A stretch of DNA of 64,000 nt from Periplaneta americana (GCF_040183065.1 NC_091120.1:171589988-171653987), one strand, 5' to 3'; positions 1 to 10,753 are shown, counted from the first letter of the stretch. Notes: generated from the sequence alone by a model not told the origin. Made by a program: numbers and translations.

Positions 1-269
1 TTTGAAGAGAACAACTGCCAGGATCGCCACTCGTCACCGTAAACGAACACGAGATTGCTGTACGGTCGCTAATGCAATTCAAATGGGAGTTATGACGTGA
101 CTTCTTATGTAACAACTAGATGGCAGCATAGTAAACCTGACAAAAGTTGTTACCGTCAAAGCCTATAAGGCCAAGCAATCTGGGTAGGCTATATATTATA
201 TATTATGATATAGGATCTGAGATAAATATGCCCAAAAATTACATCCTTTCGGTAAATGTACCGACTTAC

Positions 270-413
270 TTGCACCTCATCTTGGACTTTAGCATTTTTC
301 CACACATCTTCAGGGATACTGTCTTCTATTAAAATTGTGTAATCCACAAATGCGTGAGATTTCAGCTCGAGTGCATGTGAGCGTGAGATTGGCCTCGAAT
401 TAATGTCTATCAT
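270..413 (-). CDS. Candidate first coding exon of an unrecognised gene
   Basis: On the minus strand an ATG at 413-411 opens 48 codons that stop exactly at a strong splice donor (CAA followed by GTAAGT at 269-264), leaving phase 0. The peptide has ordinary soluble-protein composition (SHALELKSHAFVDYTILIED, then a Glu/Asp-rich stretch). An in-frame TAA lies six codons upstream of the ATG, so the ATG could be a true start; alternatively an AG near 433 could be an acceptor and this would be an internal exon. The rest of the gene would lie to the left, outside the window. I do not recognise the family. It could also be part of an unrecognised transposon, since a TIR element begins 150 bp away. Confidence 0.3.
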
Positions 414-826
414 GCACTTGGCAGGTCTGCCTTATAGTTAGTTATTACACCTTTATGTTACAGTTAGCAGATAAAAGAACCAGTACAGCTAACAATTCAA
501 ACATATAATTTACGCAAAATATGTATCATGTAATTTTATGCGGCCAACCCTGCACTTGCTACAGTTGAGGCGGTAGCCGGAAAAGGGGCCCATGGGTCTA
601 TAGGCCCTTTTTCGGGAGAATATTTAATTCGATTCTCCGTGTTAAAATCTACTTGCTTACGTATTTTCGTTTCAATATCTTGTAAACAGAGGGCAGGGTA
701 GCTAATTGAATGAATCCATGCACTCTTACGTAGTTTTGAAACGCAGCAAACATCAACACAGTCAGCTTGAGACAGGCACTGCAAGCAGTATAATTGTGTT
801 GTGTGTAGTAGTTGTGATCAGTCTGT

Positions 827-1620
827 GTGCGATCTGAATTGTTTAAAAATGGAGAACATAAACGAAAAAAGAGGAGAGAGGGCATGAAAATGAACTTAAA
901 ACGAGGAGACAGAAAAATGAATAAACAACATGATAATACGTATATGCTATTATTGAAGGTACGTTTTTGCACCAGTTATTTCTGCTGTCAGAAGGAATGT
1001 TTCTCCAAATTCACTGCTGATGAACAGGAAGATCTCTTCGAAATATTTTACAGTGGGCAAAGTTATTGCAGGATACTACAGTGGCAGGCTTGTTATCAAA
1101 AAAGTCTTTTAGTCGTAAATGTAACTTAAAATCCAAATGTAAGTCATGAAAATGCATGAACATATTCTCTGCGTCGACGTGGTGTTCAGCAAGAGGTGTG
1201 TCGTCAAATGATTTTGGGACTCTTCAAAATTTCTGCCAAAAGACAGAGTAATACAAGGGAAAATATTGAAAGGTGAAACATTTGAGGAAAAAGGGGGTTC
1301 TCATGAAAACAGACCATATAAAATGAACAACAATATAATGGGATTTACTGCAGTCCATCTACAATCCATCCCACATAGCAAGATCTAATATTGTCAACTA
1401 CCCCAAACCTAAATATCAAGATTCTCTTTGAGTTATTCTGTGATTATTACAAAGAAAAGACTGGTGAAAGACTGAATTTGAAGTACAAAACATATTTCAA
1501 ATATTTCAAACAGTTGGCTTGACAACATCATTGAAGAGAGCAAAATTGCATTGGGAGAAAACATCAATGAAGATGATTCTCAAAGTGAGTGTGAGTCCAT
1601 CCAGGATGTGCACTAAAGTG
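827..1620 (+). pseudogene. Decayed transposon-encoded protein
   Basis: Plus-strand frames carry pieces of one broken protein: a Cys-containing segment (CCQKECFSKFTADEQEDLFE) in the ORF at 827-1129, then VCRQMILGLFKISAKR near 1200-1245, then LNIKILFELFCDYYKEKT near 1410-1465. The order and wording resemble a repeat-encoded insect protein family (Cys-rich N-terminal part, VCKxxFLxTL motif, LNIxKMYELY motif) that I recall from aphid and orthopteroid genomes; that match is from memory. Frameshifts and stops between the pieces make it a pseudogene of the surrounding TIR element. Confidence 0.45.
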
Positions 1621-2012
1621 TAAACTGCACTATGTGAGTCCATTCTAGATTAATATTAAATAACCTGTAATCTGTATTCTGTACCCAATAGATATTCTTG
1701 ATTCTCAAGTATTCGGTACAGTTTATGTCGTAACTGTCAGATATATGTAAGAAATAAAATTTTACTAAATTGATTATGAAATTGTAAACCACTGTAATGT
1801 GCGCCGTTCAATGCTGATATTAAAATTTCTGCTAAAATATAATCATATTGAAAGTATTTTTATAAAATAAACTTGTTCTCTGGAAAAAGGGCCTATAAAA
1901 TGGTTCATAAAATATATTATTTTATTAACACTATTAAAGTCGGAATTTATTATTTAACAAAAACTTGTAGACAAATCACTTTCATTTTGTTGTGTGCCTA
2001 TAAGCTGCTATT

Positions 2013-2781
2013 ATGAACTATAACAATTTTGTTGGGCCACCTGTGCTTATCTTCTTAAGTCTAGTCCCAGCCATGCAACTAACAAGAACAACACGACAAA
2101 CAGCAAAATCACACGCACGGCTTTGCTAGATTCACGGAGCTCGACATTAAACTGCTTGTAATTACATACGTCTAATTACCGATACTTGCATATTAGTAGA
2201 CATCAATGAATTTTAAATAGTTAAGTTAGAGTGATATGTGTTATAAGTGAAAAGCCCAATATGGTCTTAATAATAACATACAGCATAGACAACTACAGAA
2301 ATTCAGCGACTTCAAAAAGTGCTCCATTTTAAAGACAATGATTTTTGAAATAGGACCAGCAGAAACCGCCCTATTTAACGGCATAAACGATTGACCAACA
2401 CAGCCATTCCAACAAGCTCACATAGAATTTTACATGTTATATTTCATATAGTGTTTTTAAATTGTTTAAACTTTATCTTATTGTATTTTACATCGTATTT
2501 TAAGTGTATGTTATTGTGAACTAGAAACACTGACCTAGGCTAAGAAATCACAACGAACTACCACTATGTTAACTCTAACAAGGCTTAGACATTACGATAA
2601 GCAATATGAAACCAAATACTAAATTCATAAAACACCATGAGGCTAGGTTTTCATTACATACTGTCAACATAATGCACTAACATCTGATGATGATACATAA
2701 GTAGTATCGAAAACCTTAATGTTATAAAAAACTATTTAAGAAGATAAGTACAGGTGGCCCAACAAAATTGTTATAGTTCAT
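2013..2781. mobile_element. Nested non-autonomous TIR element (769 bp)
   Basis: The first 46 bases (2013-2058) match the reverse complement of 2736-2781 with one mismatch; the repeat contains GTTGGGCCACCTG. There is no ORF of note inside. It sits within the older element at 565-2930, so it inserted later. A motif like CTGATGATGATACATAAG near 2690 recalls the ends of Penelope-like elements, so an origin by inverted insertion of such an element cannot be excluded. Confidence 0.6.
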
Positions 2782-3199
2782 TGTAGACAAATTTTATTGT
2801 AACAGTATGAAAATTGTTGTCTTGATAAAAGTGCATCCAAATCGCAATGACATAAAAATAAATTTTTCAATCATTGTTTTCTCAAAACATGACTTTTGCT
2901 TATGGGCTCTTTTTCCGGCTACCACCTCAATTCTTCGTTTGATATAACTTCAGGTCATACTTTTCCATTATATGTATTCTACTACACAATAATAATAATA
3001 TGACTGTGATCAATTATAGAGAATCAAGAGAAGTAAGGAAATAAATACCACATGTTTTTTGTAGTCAGTTCTCATGTAAACCTTAGTTCTTGAGCCACAA
3101 ATGAAGGAAAAATGGCTATTTCAGATAGCTGAGGATGTCACTTCTGTTTTGACAGCACTGAACTGAGGTACTGCGACTAAAATAAAAAGTCACTGATTA

Positions 3200-4412
3200 A
3201 CTTCATAACTTCTTTACTGTGTTAAAATTAGAAAATTACGTGGATGACTAGTTTCGAAGTGGTATTCTTCATTGTCTGAAGCCTAGTGAAGTTCCTATGC
3301 TACCGGTATCTTTGGGTTTCTTGTTGCGATGGAGTGTTTTGATGATTGCGTCGAAAAGGGTGTGTGTTTTGAAATTCAATTGAGTGTTCAGGATGTGCTG
3401 TGAGTGTGTTTTTGTATTTTTGTAAATTTCATATTGTTACCGGTATAGAGTGTCAAGTTTCTAGTTTTTTGGCTGGATCTGTAGTATTTTCATGTCATTG
3501 TCTATGTTGCTGTAGTTGTGATTGGAGTTTGTGATGTGTTCTTTGAATTGTTGTGTGGTTTGGTTATGGCTGTGATATGTTCCTTGTAACGTGTTTGAAA
3601 TGATTTTCCAGTCTGTCCAATGTAGAAGTCGTTGCAACTACTGCATGATAGTTTGTATACACCTGTTAAGTTTATTTATTTGTTTTTGTCTTGTTTGTGT
3701 TAAGATGTTTTTGTAGTGTGTTCTATGTTCTGTATGCAATGTTGTATTTTAGTTTCCTGAAAGATGATGCAATCTTATATGTATTCTTGTTTTCGTATGT
3801 AGTGTGGTGTATTTGTTTTGTTCTTGTGTTTGTGTTGCGTTTTCTTGTTTGCGTAAAGTCTTTCTTATGTTGTCTATTATGTTGGAGTTGTATCCATTTT
3901 CCTGTGCTATGTATTTGATAATGTATATTTGTTCCTTATAGTCTTGTTGGCTCATAGGAATGTTGATGAGTCTGTGTATCATGGATCGAAATGCTGCGTG
4001 TTTATGTTATGTGGGGTGATTGGAGGTGTTGTGTATGTGTGTTACTGTGGTAGTGATTTCCTGTATATTTTGAACATATTATGTTTGTTGTTTGTTTTTT
4101 TTTTTTTGGTTATTTAACGACGCTGTATCAACTATTAGGTTATTTAGCGTCGATGAGATTGGTGATAGCGAGATGATATTTGGCGAGATGAGGCCGAGGA
4201 TTCGCCTTGGATTACCTTGCATTCACATTACGATTGGGGAAAACCTCGGAAAAAACCCAACCAGGTAATCAGCCCAAGCGGGGATCGAACCCGCGCCCGA
4301 ACGCAACTTCAGATCGGCAGGCAAGCGCCTTAACCGACTGAGCCACGCCGGTGGTTTTGTTTTTGTTATGGTGATGTCTAAAGAAATTTATGGATTTTTT
4401 ATTTTCTATTTC
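3200..4412 (-). mobile_element. Penelope-like element, 3' part (RT end and GIY-YIG nuclease)
   Basis: Read on the minus strand from 4412 downward, the frames give LEIENKK, then IYRK, then AAFR-like and IHRLINIPMSQQDYKEQIY, then YIAQENGYNSNIIDNI, as in the C-terminal part of Penelope reverse transcriptases. Further on, near 3665-3610, comes VYKLSC followed by DFYIGQTG, the GIY-YIG endonuclease signature. Several stops and frameshifts are present, so it is dead. The 3' end lies near 3200-3245. A SINE interrupts it at about 4107-4353. The upstream portion of the same copy lies at 6510-6747, separated by a LINE insertion. Confidence 0.8.
4107..4353 (-). mobile_element. tRNA-derived SINE (family A), copy 1
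   Basis: On the minus strand the head reads GTGGCTCAGTCGGTTAAGGC (A box) followed by GGTTCGATCCCCGC (B box), then a body with ACCTGGTTGGGTTTTTTCC and CTCATCTCGCCAAATA, ending in an A-rich tail (the T run at 4097-4110). The same family occurs on the plus strand at about 60404-60665. It is inserted into the Penelope-like element. Confidence 0.85.
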
Positions 4413-4413
4413 T

Positions 4414-6509
4414 AGAGTGTAGTGTATGAAATTATTGGGGATCATCAATGTGGTTTTAGGCGTAATAGATCGACTATTGATCAGATTTTTTGTATTCGAC
4501 AGATATTGGAGAAAAAATGGGAGTATAAGGGTACAGTACATCAGTTATTCATAGATTTCAAAAAGGCATATGACTCGGTTAAGAGAGAAGTATTATATGA
4601 TATTCTTATTGAATTTGGTATTCCCAAGAAACTAGTTCGATTAATTAAAATGTGTCTCAGTGAAACGTACAGCAGAGTCCATATAGGCCAGTTTCTATCT
4701 GATGCTTTTCCAATTCACTGCGGGCTAAAGCAAGGAGATACACTATCACCTTTACTTTTGCTTTAGAATATGCCATTAGGAAAGTTCAGGATAACAGACA
4801 GGGTTTGGAATTGAATGGGTTACATCAGCTGCTTGTATATGCAGATGACATGAATATGGTAGGAGAAAATCCACAAACGATTAGGGAAAACACGGAAATT
4901 TTACTTCAAGCAAGTAAAGCGATCGGTTTGGAAGTAAATCCCGAAAAGACAAAGTATATGATTATGTCTCGTGACCAAAATAATGTACGAAATGGAAACA
5001 TAAAAATTGGAGATTTATCCTTCAAAGAGGTGAAAATATTCAAATATCTTAGAGCAACAGTAACAAATATGTTGTTGTTGTTTTCTAATGCCAGGCGTTT
5101 GACAATAAAGTAATTTGACCTCTTGCACTCCAATATTTTTCAAAGATATTATCATGACCAGCCACTGAAGCACAGATTTTGAGGTTGTTATACCGCCAGC
5201 ATTCCATTGTAAGATGTTTAGTTGATTCTGTACCATTAAAGTAGTCCCCGCCCGGAGATCCGATTGGGGGACTATTTTACCTTAATGGTACTCATTTCAT
5301 ATTGGAGTTACATGGCAAGTTGTAGCCGATTTAAGTGAACACCATATTTTAACGTTTTGGTGGCTACTTCATTCACACACAACCCCCAGAATGTCTGGAG
5401 GACCACACCTGCTGTTGGTCGACGGGTCCATTGGACCTAGCTGGGAGATATTGTTGATCACCAGCTTTCCCTCCTTAAGCCACTGGAGGACGATTTTAGT
5501 GCCATAGCAGGTCAGCACTAGGAACAGAAAAGTAGAAAGAGAAGGAAGGAAAGGGAAATGAACCCCTAGGCCTCGAATGCTCTAATGCCATTAGGGTCGA
5601 AGAAAGTAAGAGTTCAGTCAGAGGACTGGATAGGAAAGGGTAAAGAGGGAATTAGGTATTGGATAGAGGAAAATTATACCAAATTCAGTCATTAACTCAT
5701 CAAGCTGACCAGTGCTAATGGATGAGTAGCCCCTCCCTTTAGTTCAGCTCGTAAAATTATGCTTACTAACAGCTGCACCACGGGAAGGTAGGGATGGGAC
5801 ATTGGGTATTTGTCCAGGTTGGTTCCTTAAAGCCTTCAATGGGAAGGATTAATGGCTCTCCCCCCCTGTATCCGACAGATACCCTTTTGCAGCTACAGTA
5901 ACAAATATAAATGACATTCAGGAGGAAATTAAACGCAGAATAAATAAGGGGAAATGCGTGTTATTATTCGGTTGAGAAGCTTTTGTCATCTAGTCTGCTG
6001 TCAAAAAATCTGAAAGTTAGAATTTATAAAACAGTTATATTACCGGTTGTTCTTTATGGTTGTGAGACTTGGACTCTCACTTTGAGAGAGGAACAGAGAT
6101 TAAGGGCATTTGAGAATAAGGTTCTTAGGAAAATATTTGGGCCTAAGAGGGATGAAGTTACAGGAGAATGGAGAAAGTTACACAACGCAAAACTGCACGC
6201 ATTGTATTCTTCACCTGACATAATTAGGAACATTAAATCCAAACGTTTGAGATGGGCAGGGCATGTAGCACGTATGGGCGAATCCAGAATGCATATAGAG
6301 TGTTAGTTGGGAGACCGGAGGGAAAAAGACCTTTAGGGAGGCCGAGACGTAGATGGGAGTATAATATTAAAATGGATTTGAGGGAGGTGGGATATGATGG
6401 TAGGGACTGGTTTAATCTTGCTCAGGATAGGGACCGATGGCGGGCTTATGTGAGGGCGGCAATGAACCTCCGGGTTCCTTAAAAGCCATTTGTAAGTAAG
6501 TAAGTAAGA
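4414..6509 (+). mobile_element. LINE (endonuclease-reverse transcriptase type), 5'-truncated, interrupted
   Basis: The plus-strand frames give reverse-transcriptase motifs in order: [37 protein letters not shown] and LLVYADDM with the YADD catalytic motif. After an interruption at 5071-5894 the 3' part follows: VVLYGCETWTLTLREEQ, RRLRWAGHVAR-like and GKRPLGRPRRRW, with a stop at 6479-6481. The 3' end is a TAAG repeat (6494-6509). Flanks near 4414 and 6512 both contain TGTAGTGTA, a likely target duplication. Frameshifts (after 4766 and around 6300) make it non-functional. Two more copies of the family lie at 51113-51520 (minus) and 63290-63520 (plus). Confidence 0.85.
5071..5894 (-). mobile_element. 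Internally deleted LINE (RNase H family) with 14-bp target duplication
   Basis: The insert is flanked by ACAGTAACAAATAT at 5057-5070 and 5895-5908. Read on the minus strand it begins with a long 5' leader, then the start of an ORF (MVQNQLNILQWNAGGI, the typical beginning of an APE-endonuclease ORF2). It then jumps directly into the 3' end of the LINE seen at 56640-57780: the last ~110 bp and the GTT/CAA-repeat tail are nearly identical. Almost the whole ORF2 is therefore missing, but both termini and the target duplication are present. Confidence 0.75.
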
Positions 6510-6747
6510 TTGTAGTGTAGTTTTAGATGTATTTTGTTTATGTATTTGAGTAGGTTTTCAATCTGTCTTTTGTTTCCTTTATATAGTATTAGTATGTCGT
6601 CTACATATCTGTGCCAGAAAATTATGTTGTCTGCGTGTTTACTGTTGTCTTTGTTTAGAATGTGTCTGTTCCATGTTATGTGTGAAAATTTTCTGCTAGA
6701 ATTTTGGAGATGGATGATCCCATGGTAGGCCTTCAGTAAAATAAAAA
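6510..6747 (-). mobile_element. Penelope-like element, RT palm part of the same copy
   Basis: On the minus strand this segment carries a frameshifted GLPMGSSISKILAEIF-like motif (near 6735-6690) and then FWHRYVDDILILYKGNKRQ, with the YVDD active-site motif of the reverse transcriptase. It ends INKIHLKLHY at the LINE boundary, and the other side of the LINE (4412) resumes TLEIENKK, so removing the LINE restores a continuous Penelope reading. The element appears 5'-truncated near 6747. Confidence 0.8.
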
Positions 6748-6772
6748 GTGTTTTTTTTTTTTTTTTTCCCAG

Positions 6773-7039
6773 GACAGTATTACCTCCAGAAATTGACGAA
6801 GTACCTACCAATAAGTCTATATCCTCACACAATGTTACTTCTGCCATTACTTCAACTAACCTAGGTGAAGATCAGAATCATGATGGCATTGATGACGATG
6901 ATGATTATGTTGATGATAGCCGGAATGAAATCAATGATAAAGAATGCAGCACACAACAGAGCAGCAGTGCATTAAGTGATGTCAATTTTTTGGCAGACAT
7001 GTTTGACTCCACACAACATGCTTATCATCATAAGTTAAG
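6773..7039 (+). CDS. Candidate internal exon of an unrecognised gene
   Basis: A long T run ending CCCAG (acceptor at 6771-6772) precedes an open frame of 88 codons that ends at a good donor (AAG then GTATGT at 7040). The peptide is hydrophilic and acidic, with a run of five Asp (GIDDDDDYVDD) and the end DVNFLADMFDSTQHAYHHKL. It enters in phase 1 and leaves in phase 2. The flanks are a Penelope-like element and a SINE, but the exon itself does not look like either. I recognise no family and no clear continuation exon, so a chance ORF or part of an unknown element remains possible. Confidence 0.35.
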
Positions 7040-7099
7040 GTATGTATGTGATGTAATATTTGCTTCGAAGTTGGCATGTTTTGTTTTGAGAAAATTTGT

Positions 7100-7300
7100 A
7101 TCTGAATAATTTCGAGGGAAATGCCCAGGGCCGGGCATCGAACCCAGGACCTTTGGTTAAACGTACCAACTGAGCTACCCAGGAACTCTGCCAGACACCG
7201 ATCCAATTTTTCCCTCTATATCCACAGAACTCAAAGTGGGCTGACAACCATCAAGCAACCAACATTGAGTGCACACTAACCCTGTGTGACTTAAGTTATA
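7100..7300 (-). mobile_element. tRNA-derived SINE (family B), copy 1
   Basis: On the minus strand the sequence reads CTGGGTAGCTCAGTTGG (A box), then GGTTCGATGCCCGG (B box), then TTTCCCTCGAAATTATTC at the 3' end. About 100 bp upstream of the A box (CACTCAATGTTGG, GTGGATATAGAGGGAAAAA) is shared with the copy at 63575-63758, so the repeat unit extends beyond the tRNA-like head. Confidence 0.7.
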
Positions 7301-7849
7301 CCTGAAAGCTTGATTTGTAAATTCGTATCTGTTGTCCTACCTCCTTGGCTATCCTGGTTTAGGTTCAGAATCAGTTTGTTGCTTTGTAGTATGTAACAGA
7401 GTAAAGAAAATCATTCAGTTTCATAAAGATAAATACATGCTGTCCAAAATGAGCAGGCAATAAAGGAATGAAATTAATTGGTTCTGTTTGTTGTAAGATA
7501 CGGTAAAACTCGACCAGTATTTTTATGCTGTCAAGTTGGTAGCTACATATGCATAAATAAGCAGCTGTTTGCTGCCCTAATTACAGACGAATAGCAGATA
7601 TTTTTTTTAAATTTGAATAATCCTACTGTTAATATGCAGAGAAAGGAAGAACATATCCTTATAAGTGACAAGCTGAATGGGTTCTTAAGAAAAATCAAAA
7701 TATGGTAATCAAAAAGTGAAAACAGTGACCTTAAAAGTTTTCTCTCACAGCTGATACTAATTCGACGCAAAAAACGATGAGTTGACTCAATGTTAGGAAA
7801 ATCTTGTTTAATCTTGTAGTAAAGTCATTATTCGACCAGTTATTGCTAA

Positions 7850-8500
7850 TGTGCCATTAGTGTATACTGAAATGCAATTTTTTCATTACACAGGTAGTTC
7901 ATTTTCTTCCAATGTAGCTGTTACAGATTGTAGATGTCTAATCCTGTTGACATCAGAGGCAATTCTTTGCACTATAGAAAGCGTTCAACAAGCGAGTCTT
8001 CATTTAGAAATCTTATGTGGCTCAATAACTGGCATTTTTGGCTTATGTCTGTCGATTCTTCAAGTTAAAGGGCAAATTTTTTACCAAAATATAATTTTTC
8101 CACTACAGTATTTGTTCCTGAATGTCTGAGGAAATGTCTTCTATGTTGCGAGCAGTAATATAATTTGATAATGGTACTCTTGATATGGTATCTCCCCTTG
8201 GCATCCTCTCCTATCACAGATTTAACCATTTCCTTACAAGCAGGTAAAATTAAAGTTTCTGCTACTGTCTGCGATTGTATTTTATTGGCAATTATTTCTG
8301 ATACTTGTAGCTCGCTACTTACGCTTTTCCTATAATTGTTATTTTCCCCAATGACTTAACGACTTTATTCGAAAAAAAGAGCAGACGACTGAAATACGTT
8401 TTATCTTCATCTATTAAATGATTATGTTTCGTCTTAAAGTGTCTCTTCAGCTTGATTGGGACCATACCTTCATTGCTCAATTTTTCTCCCTATGCAGCAC
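7850..8500 (-). pseudogene. hAT-type transposase remnant (ZBED5/SCAND3-like)
   Basis: In shifting minus-strand frames from 8500 down to 7850 there are recognisable blocks: LSNEGMVPIKLKRHFKTKH (end of a BED-type zinc finger region), LIANKIQSQTVAETLILPAC, LEESTDISQKCQLLSHIRF (the LDESTD catalytic region of hAT transposases) and CKELPLMSTG. The order matches ZBED5/SCAND3-like proteins. There are many stops and frameshifts and no recognisable ends, so this is an old fragment. The assignment rests on family knowledge applied to the translated pieces. Confidence 0.6.
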
Positions 8501-8510
8501 ACTTGGAAAG

Positions 8511-8511
<1 letters not shown>

Positions 8512-8543
<32 letters not shown>
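8512..8543. repeat. (CAAT)n microsatellite at a LINE tail
   Basis: Seven to eight CAAT units lie exactly where the minus-strand LINE ends, so they are best read as its 3' tail. Confidence 0.9.
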
Positions 8544-8544
<1 letters not shown>

Positions 8545-10160
8545 GGACATTATGGAGCATGTCGACTCCATGTCAATTTCACAAAATGCTTCCACTCTGT
8601 TCTGTCTTTTGTTAGTTCCTCCTAGTTGGTAATTCCCATTTTCATGCATTCCTTCTGCATTTCATCTTTCCATCTATTTCGAGGTCTTTCCAGTGGCCTT
8701 GTGTTAAAGGTGTTCATATACAGTGAAACCTGTTCAAATTGGAACCTGAATAATCCGGAATCCTGTCTATTTCGGAACAATTTATTGGTCCCGGCGAAAT
8801 TTGTATGTATTATGTGTAATTTTTCCTGAATAAAACGGAAACTGTCCAACGTGGAAACGGAAACTGTCTGCTACTGTTCAAAACGGAAACAATATTTTGG
8901 ACACACACTATATTTTGTAACTATACTTTGAAACAGCGTGTAATTTCAAGGAATATACGAAATATGTAGGTCACTAAGATAAAAACAAGTTTTCTTTGCA
9001 AAATTCTAGACGGTACGAGGGTGTGTTGGCCTGTTGGTCATAAATTTTATTACCCTGTTGACTAGGCAGACGAGTCCCTTCAAAGATTTTCGATGCTTCA
9101 CACCCATATACTGTCGTAGCTAAACAGAGAGCAAGTGTAGTGATTTCCAGGTAAAAAAAAAAAAAGTTGCATAAAATGTGGCATTAACATTAAGTGATGA
9201 AGTAAAAGTTATCGAGATAAAGGAAAATTAGAAACAAAGTCTATGTGAAATAATATTGAAGTACAGTTGTGGAAAACTCAGGAGTGACAGTTTAAAAAAT
9301 AAAGATCATAATGAGTGAGTGGCGTGTGGCTAATATTGGTGACACAAAAGGAACCAGAAAGCAACTGTTTATGTGAAAATAAATGAACTGTTGTGAGAGT
9401 GGGCTCTTTATGACCTTTCAAAGAACAAGCCAATTTCTGGATCTGTTCTGCAAAGCAAGCTATTGACTGGGAAAGAAATTAAATAAACCAGAATTCAAGG
9501 CTTCTAATAGATGGCTTCTAGTCCAATTAATTAATAATGTGCAGTGATATGCAGTACAGTATTACAGTATAGTGTTAGATATTAAGTAGAATGAGATTAG
9601 TAAACTTTAGTAATGTTTAATGACTAATGAGTGAGTTACGATATTTATACAGAAAATGAGATTTTAATCAAGATGATTCACCAACATAATAAGCGACAGA
9701 AAACTGATTAATGTGATGAGTGTTAAATGGAATATTTTGTACTTCTTGCAGTTTGCGGCATGCCATTTTGTTTTTCATGTATATGAATGACAAAATATTC
9801 CATTTTAATGTCACATCTGAATAATACAGAAACCTGTTCACAACGGAAAAAAAATTAGGACCATGTCACTTCCGTCTTGAACAGGTTTCACTGTATATTC
9901 ATTTTGCACTGCTAGAATCATCCATATATGTAATATGTCCTGCCCAATTTAATTTTCTGGTCCGTATTACATCTAAAATTGATGACTGATTATAAAGTTT
10001 GTGAATTATTATGTCGAATTTTCCACTTGTTTTCAAGTGGGTAAAAAATTGGACTTGCATTATGTAGTCTGTTAAGTATTTCATATTTTCTGTCATTAGA
10101 ATTGTCTATCAAAACACCAAGATATTTGAACTAGTTGACTGTTTCAAAAGTATTTATTTT
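8513..10160 (-). mobile_element. LINE 3' half, split by a pogo-like insertion
   Basis: The minus strand gives FKYLGVLIDNSNDRKYEI near 10135-10080, TRKLNWAGHITYMDDSS near 9960-9905, then after an interruption ERPRNRWKDEMQKECMKMG near 8695-8640 with a stop, the usual end of RTE/CR1-like ORF2 proteins. The 3' tail is a TTGA/CAAT repeat at 8512-8543. The element at 8721-9893 splits it cleanly. Stops in the reading frame show it is dead. Confidence 0.75.
8721..9893. mobile_element. pogo/Tigger-like non-autonomous DNA transposon (1173 bp)
   Basis: The left end CAGTGAAACCTGTTCAA is mirrored by TTGAACAGGTTTCACTG at the right end, and both sides are flanked by TA (8719-8720, 9894-9895). TA duplication with a CAGTGAAACC terminus is typical of pogo/Tigger elements. 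No intact transposase is visible. It is inserted in the LINE at 8513-10160. Related termini occur at 36993-37844. Confidence 0.85.
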
Positions 10161-10508
10161 AATTACTTAATGTGCATCATTTCTTGATGTAGTAATTTAT
10201 AAAATAAGCACTATGAACAAAATCCATAAAATAGTTTAGGTCGAATCACATGTCAAAAACCAATTTTTTTTAATACTTCCGTATGCTGGAAACTGGTATT
10301 TTTGTGAAAATCTCAAAATAAGTTTTTTTTCTAACATCTTAATATTTTCTCTTTAGACTCTGTATAACGAGAAAGTAAAAGTACTGAGATATTTAAAACA
10401 AATTCTACCTTAACATTTTGACGAAAATGACGTTTTCAATATCTCTGAGTCTGAATATGTAGTTTTCAGAATCCCTCTTACATAATACCTGGAGCCAAAA
10501 TTACTGGG

Positions 10509-10741
10509 GTCGCCCTCAGCAGCGCACTTGGTATAGCGCTGACCTTCTATGTCCGAGGTTGCGAGTTCGATCCCGGCCCAAGTCGATGGCATTTAAGTGT
10601 GCTTAAATGCGACAGGCTCATGTCACTAGATTTAGTGGCATGTAAAAGAACTCCTGCGGTACAAAATTCCGGCACACCGGCGATGCTGATATAATCTCTG
10701 TAGTTGCGAGCATCGTTAAATAAACCATAATTTAATTTAAT
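10509..10741 (+). mobile_element. tRNA-derived SINE (family C) with 12-bp target duplication
   Basis: The head has TTGGTATAGCGCTGACC (A box) and GAGTTCGATCCCGG (B box). The body ends CGTTAAATAAACC followed by an A/T-rich tail. AAAATTACTGGG flanks it at 10497-10508 and 10742-10753. The perfect duplication fixes both ends. Confidence 0.9.
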
Positions 10742-10753
10742 AAAATTACTGGG

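Larger units (their letters stand above)
565..2930 (+). mobile_element. DNA transposon with terminal inverted repeats, decayed
   Basis: Bases 565-594 and the reverse complement of 2901-2930 match at about 26 of 30 positions, beginning TTGAGG and containing GTAGCCGGAAAA. A related motif, GGAAAAAGGGCCTATA or a close variant, recurs inside at 598-616 (reverse strand) and 1879-1895. The left end forms a hairpin of GGAAAAGGGGCC with GGCCCTTTTTC. A degenerate plus-strand coding remnant lies inside (separate entry), and a second TIR element is nested at 2013-2781. I see no clear target-site duplication. Confidence 0.6.

Noticed and set aside
4269-4541. 90-codon minus-strand ORF taken as one gene
   Set aside because: It is a chance fusion across a SINE, the end of a Penelope-like element and antisense LINE sequence.
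7851-8129. 92-codon plus-strand ORF
   Set aside because: The minus strand of the same region carries hAT transposase motifs; the plus ORF is antisense to it.
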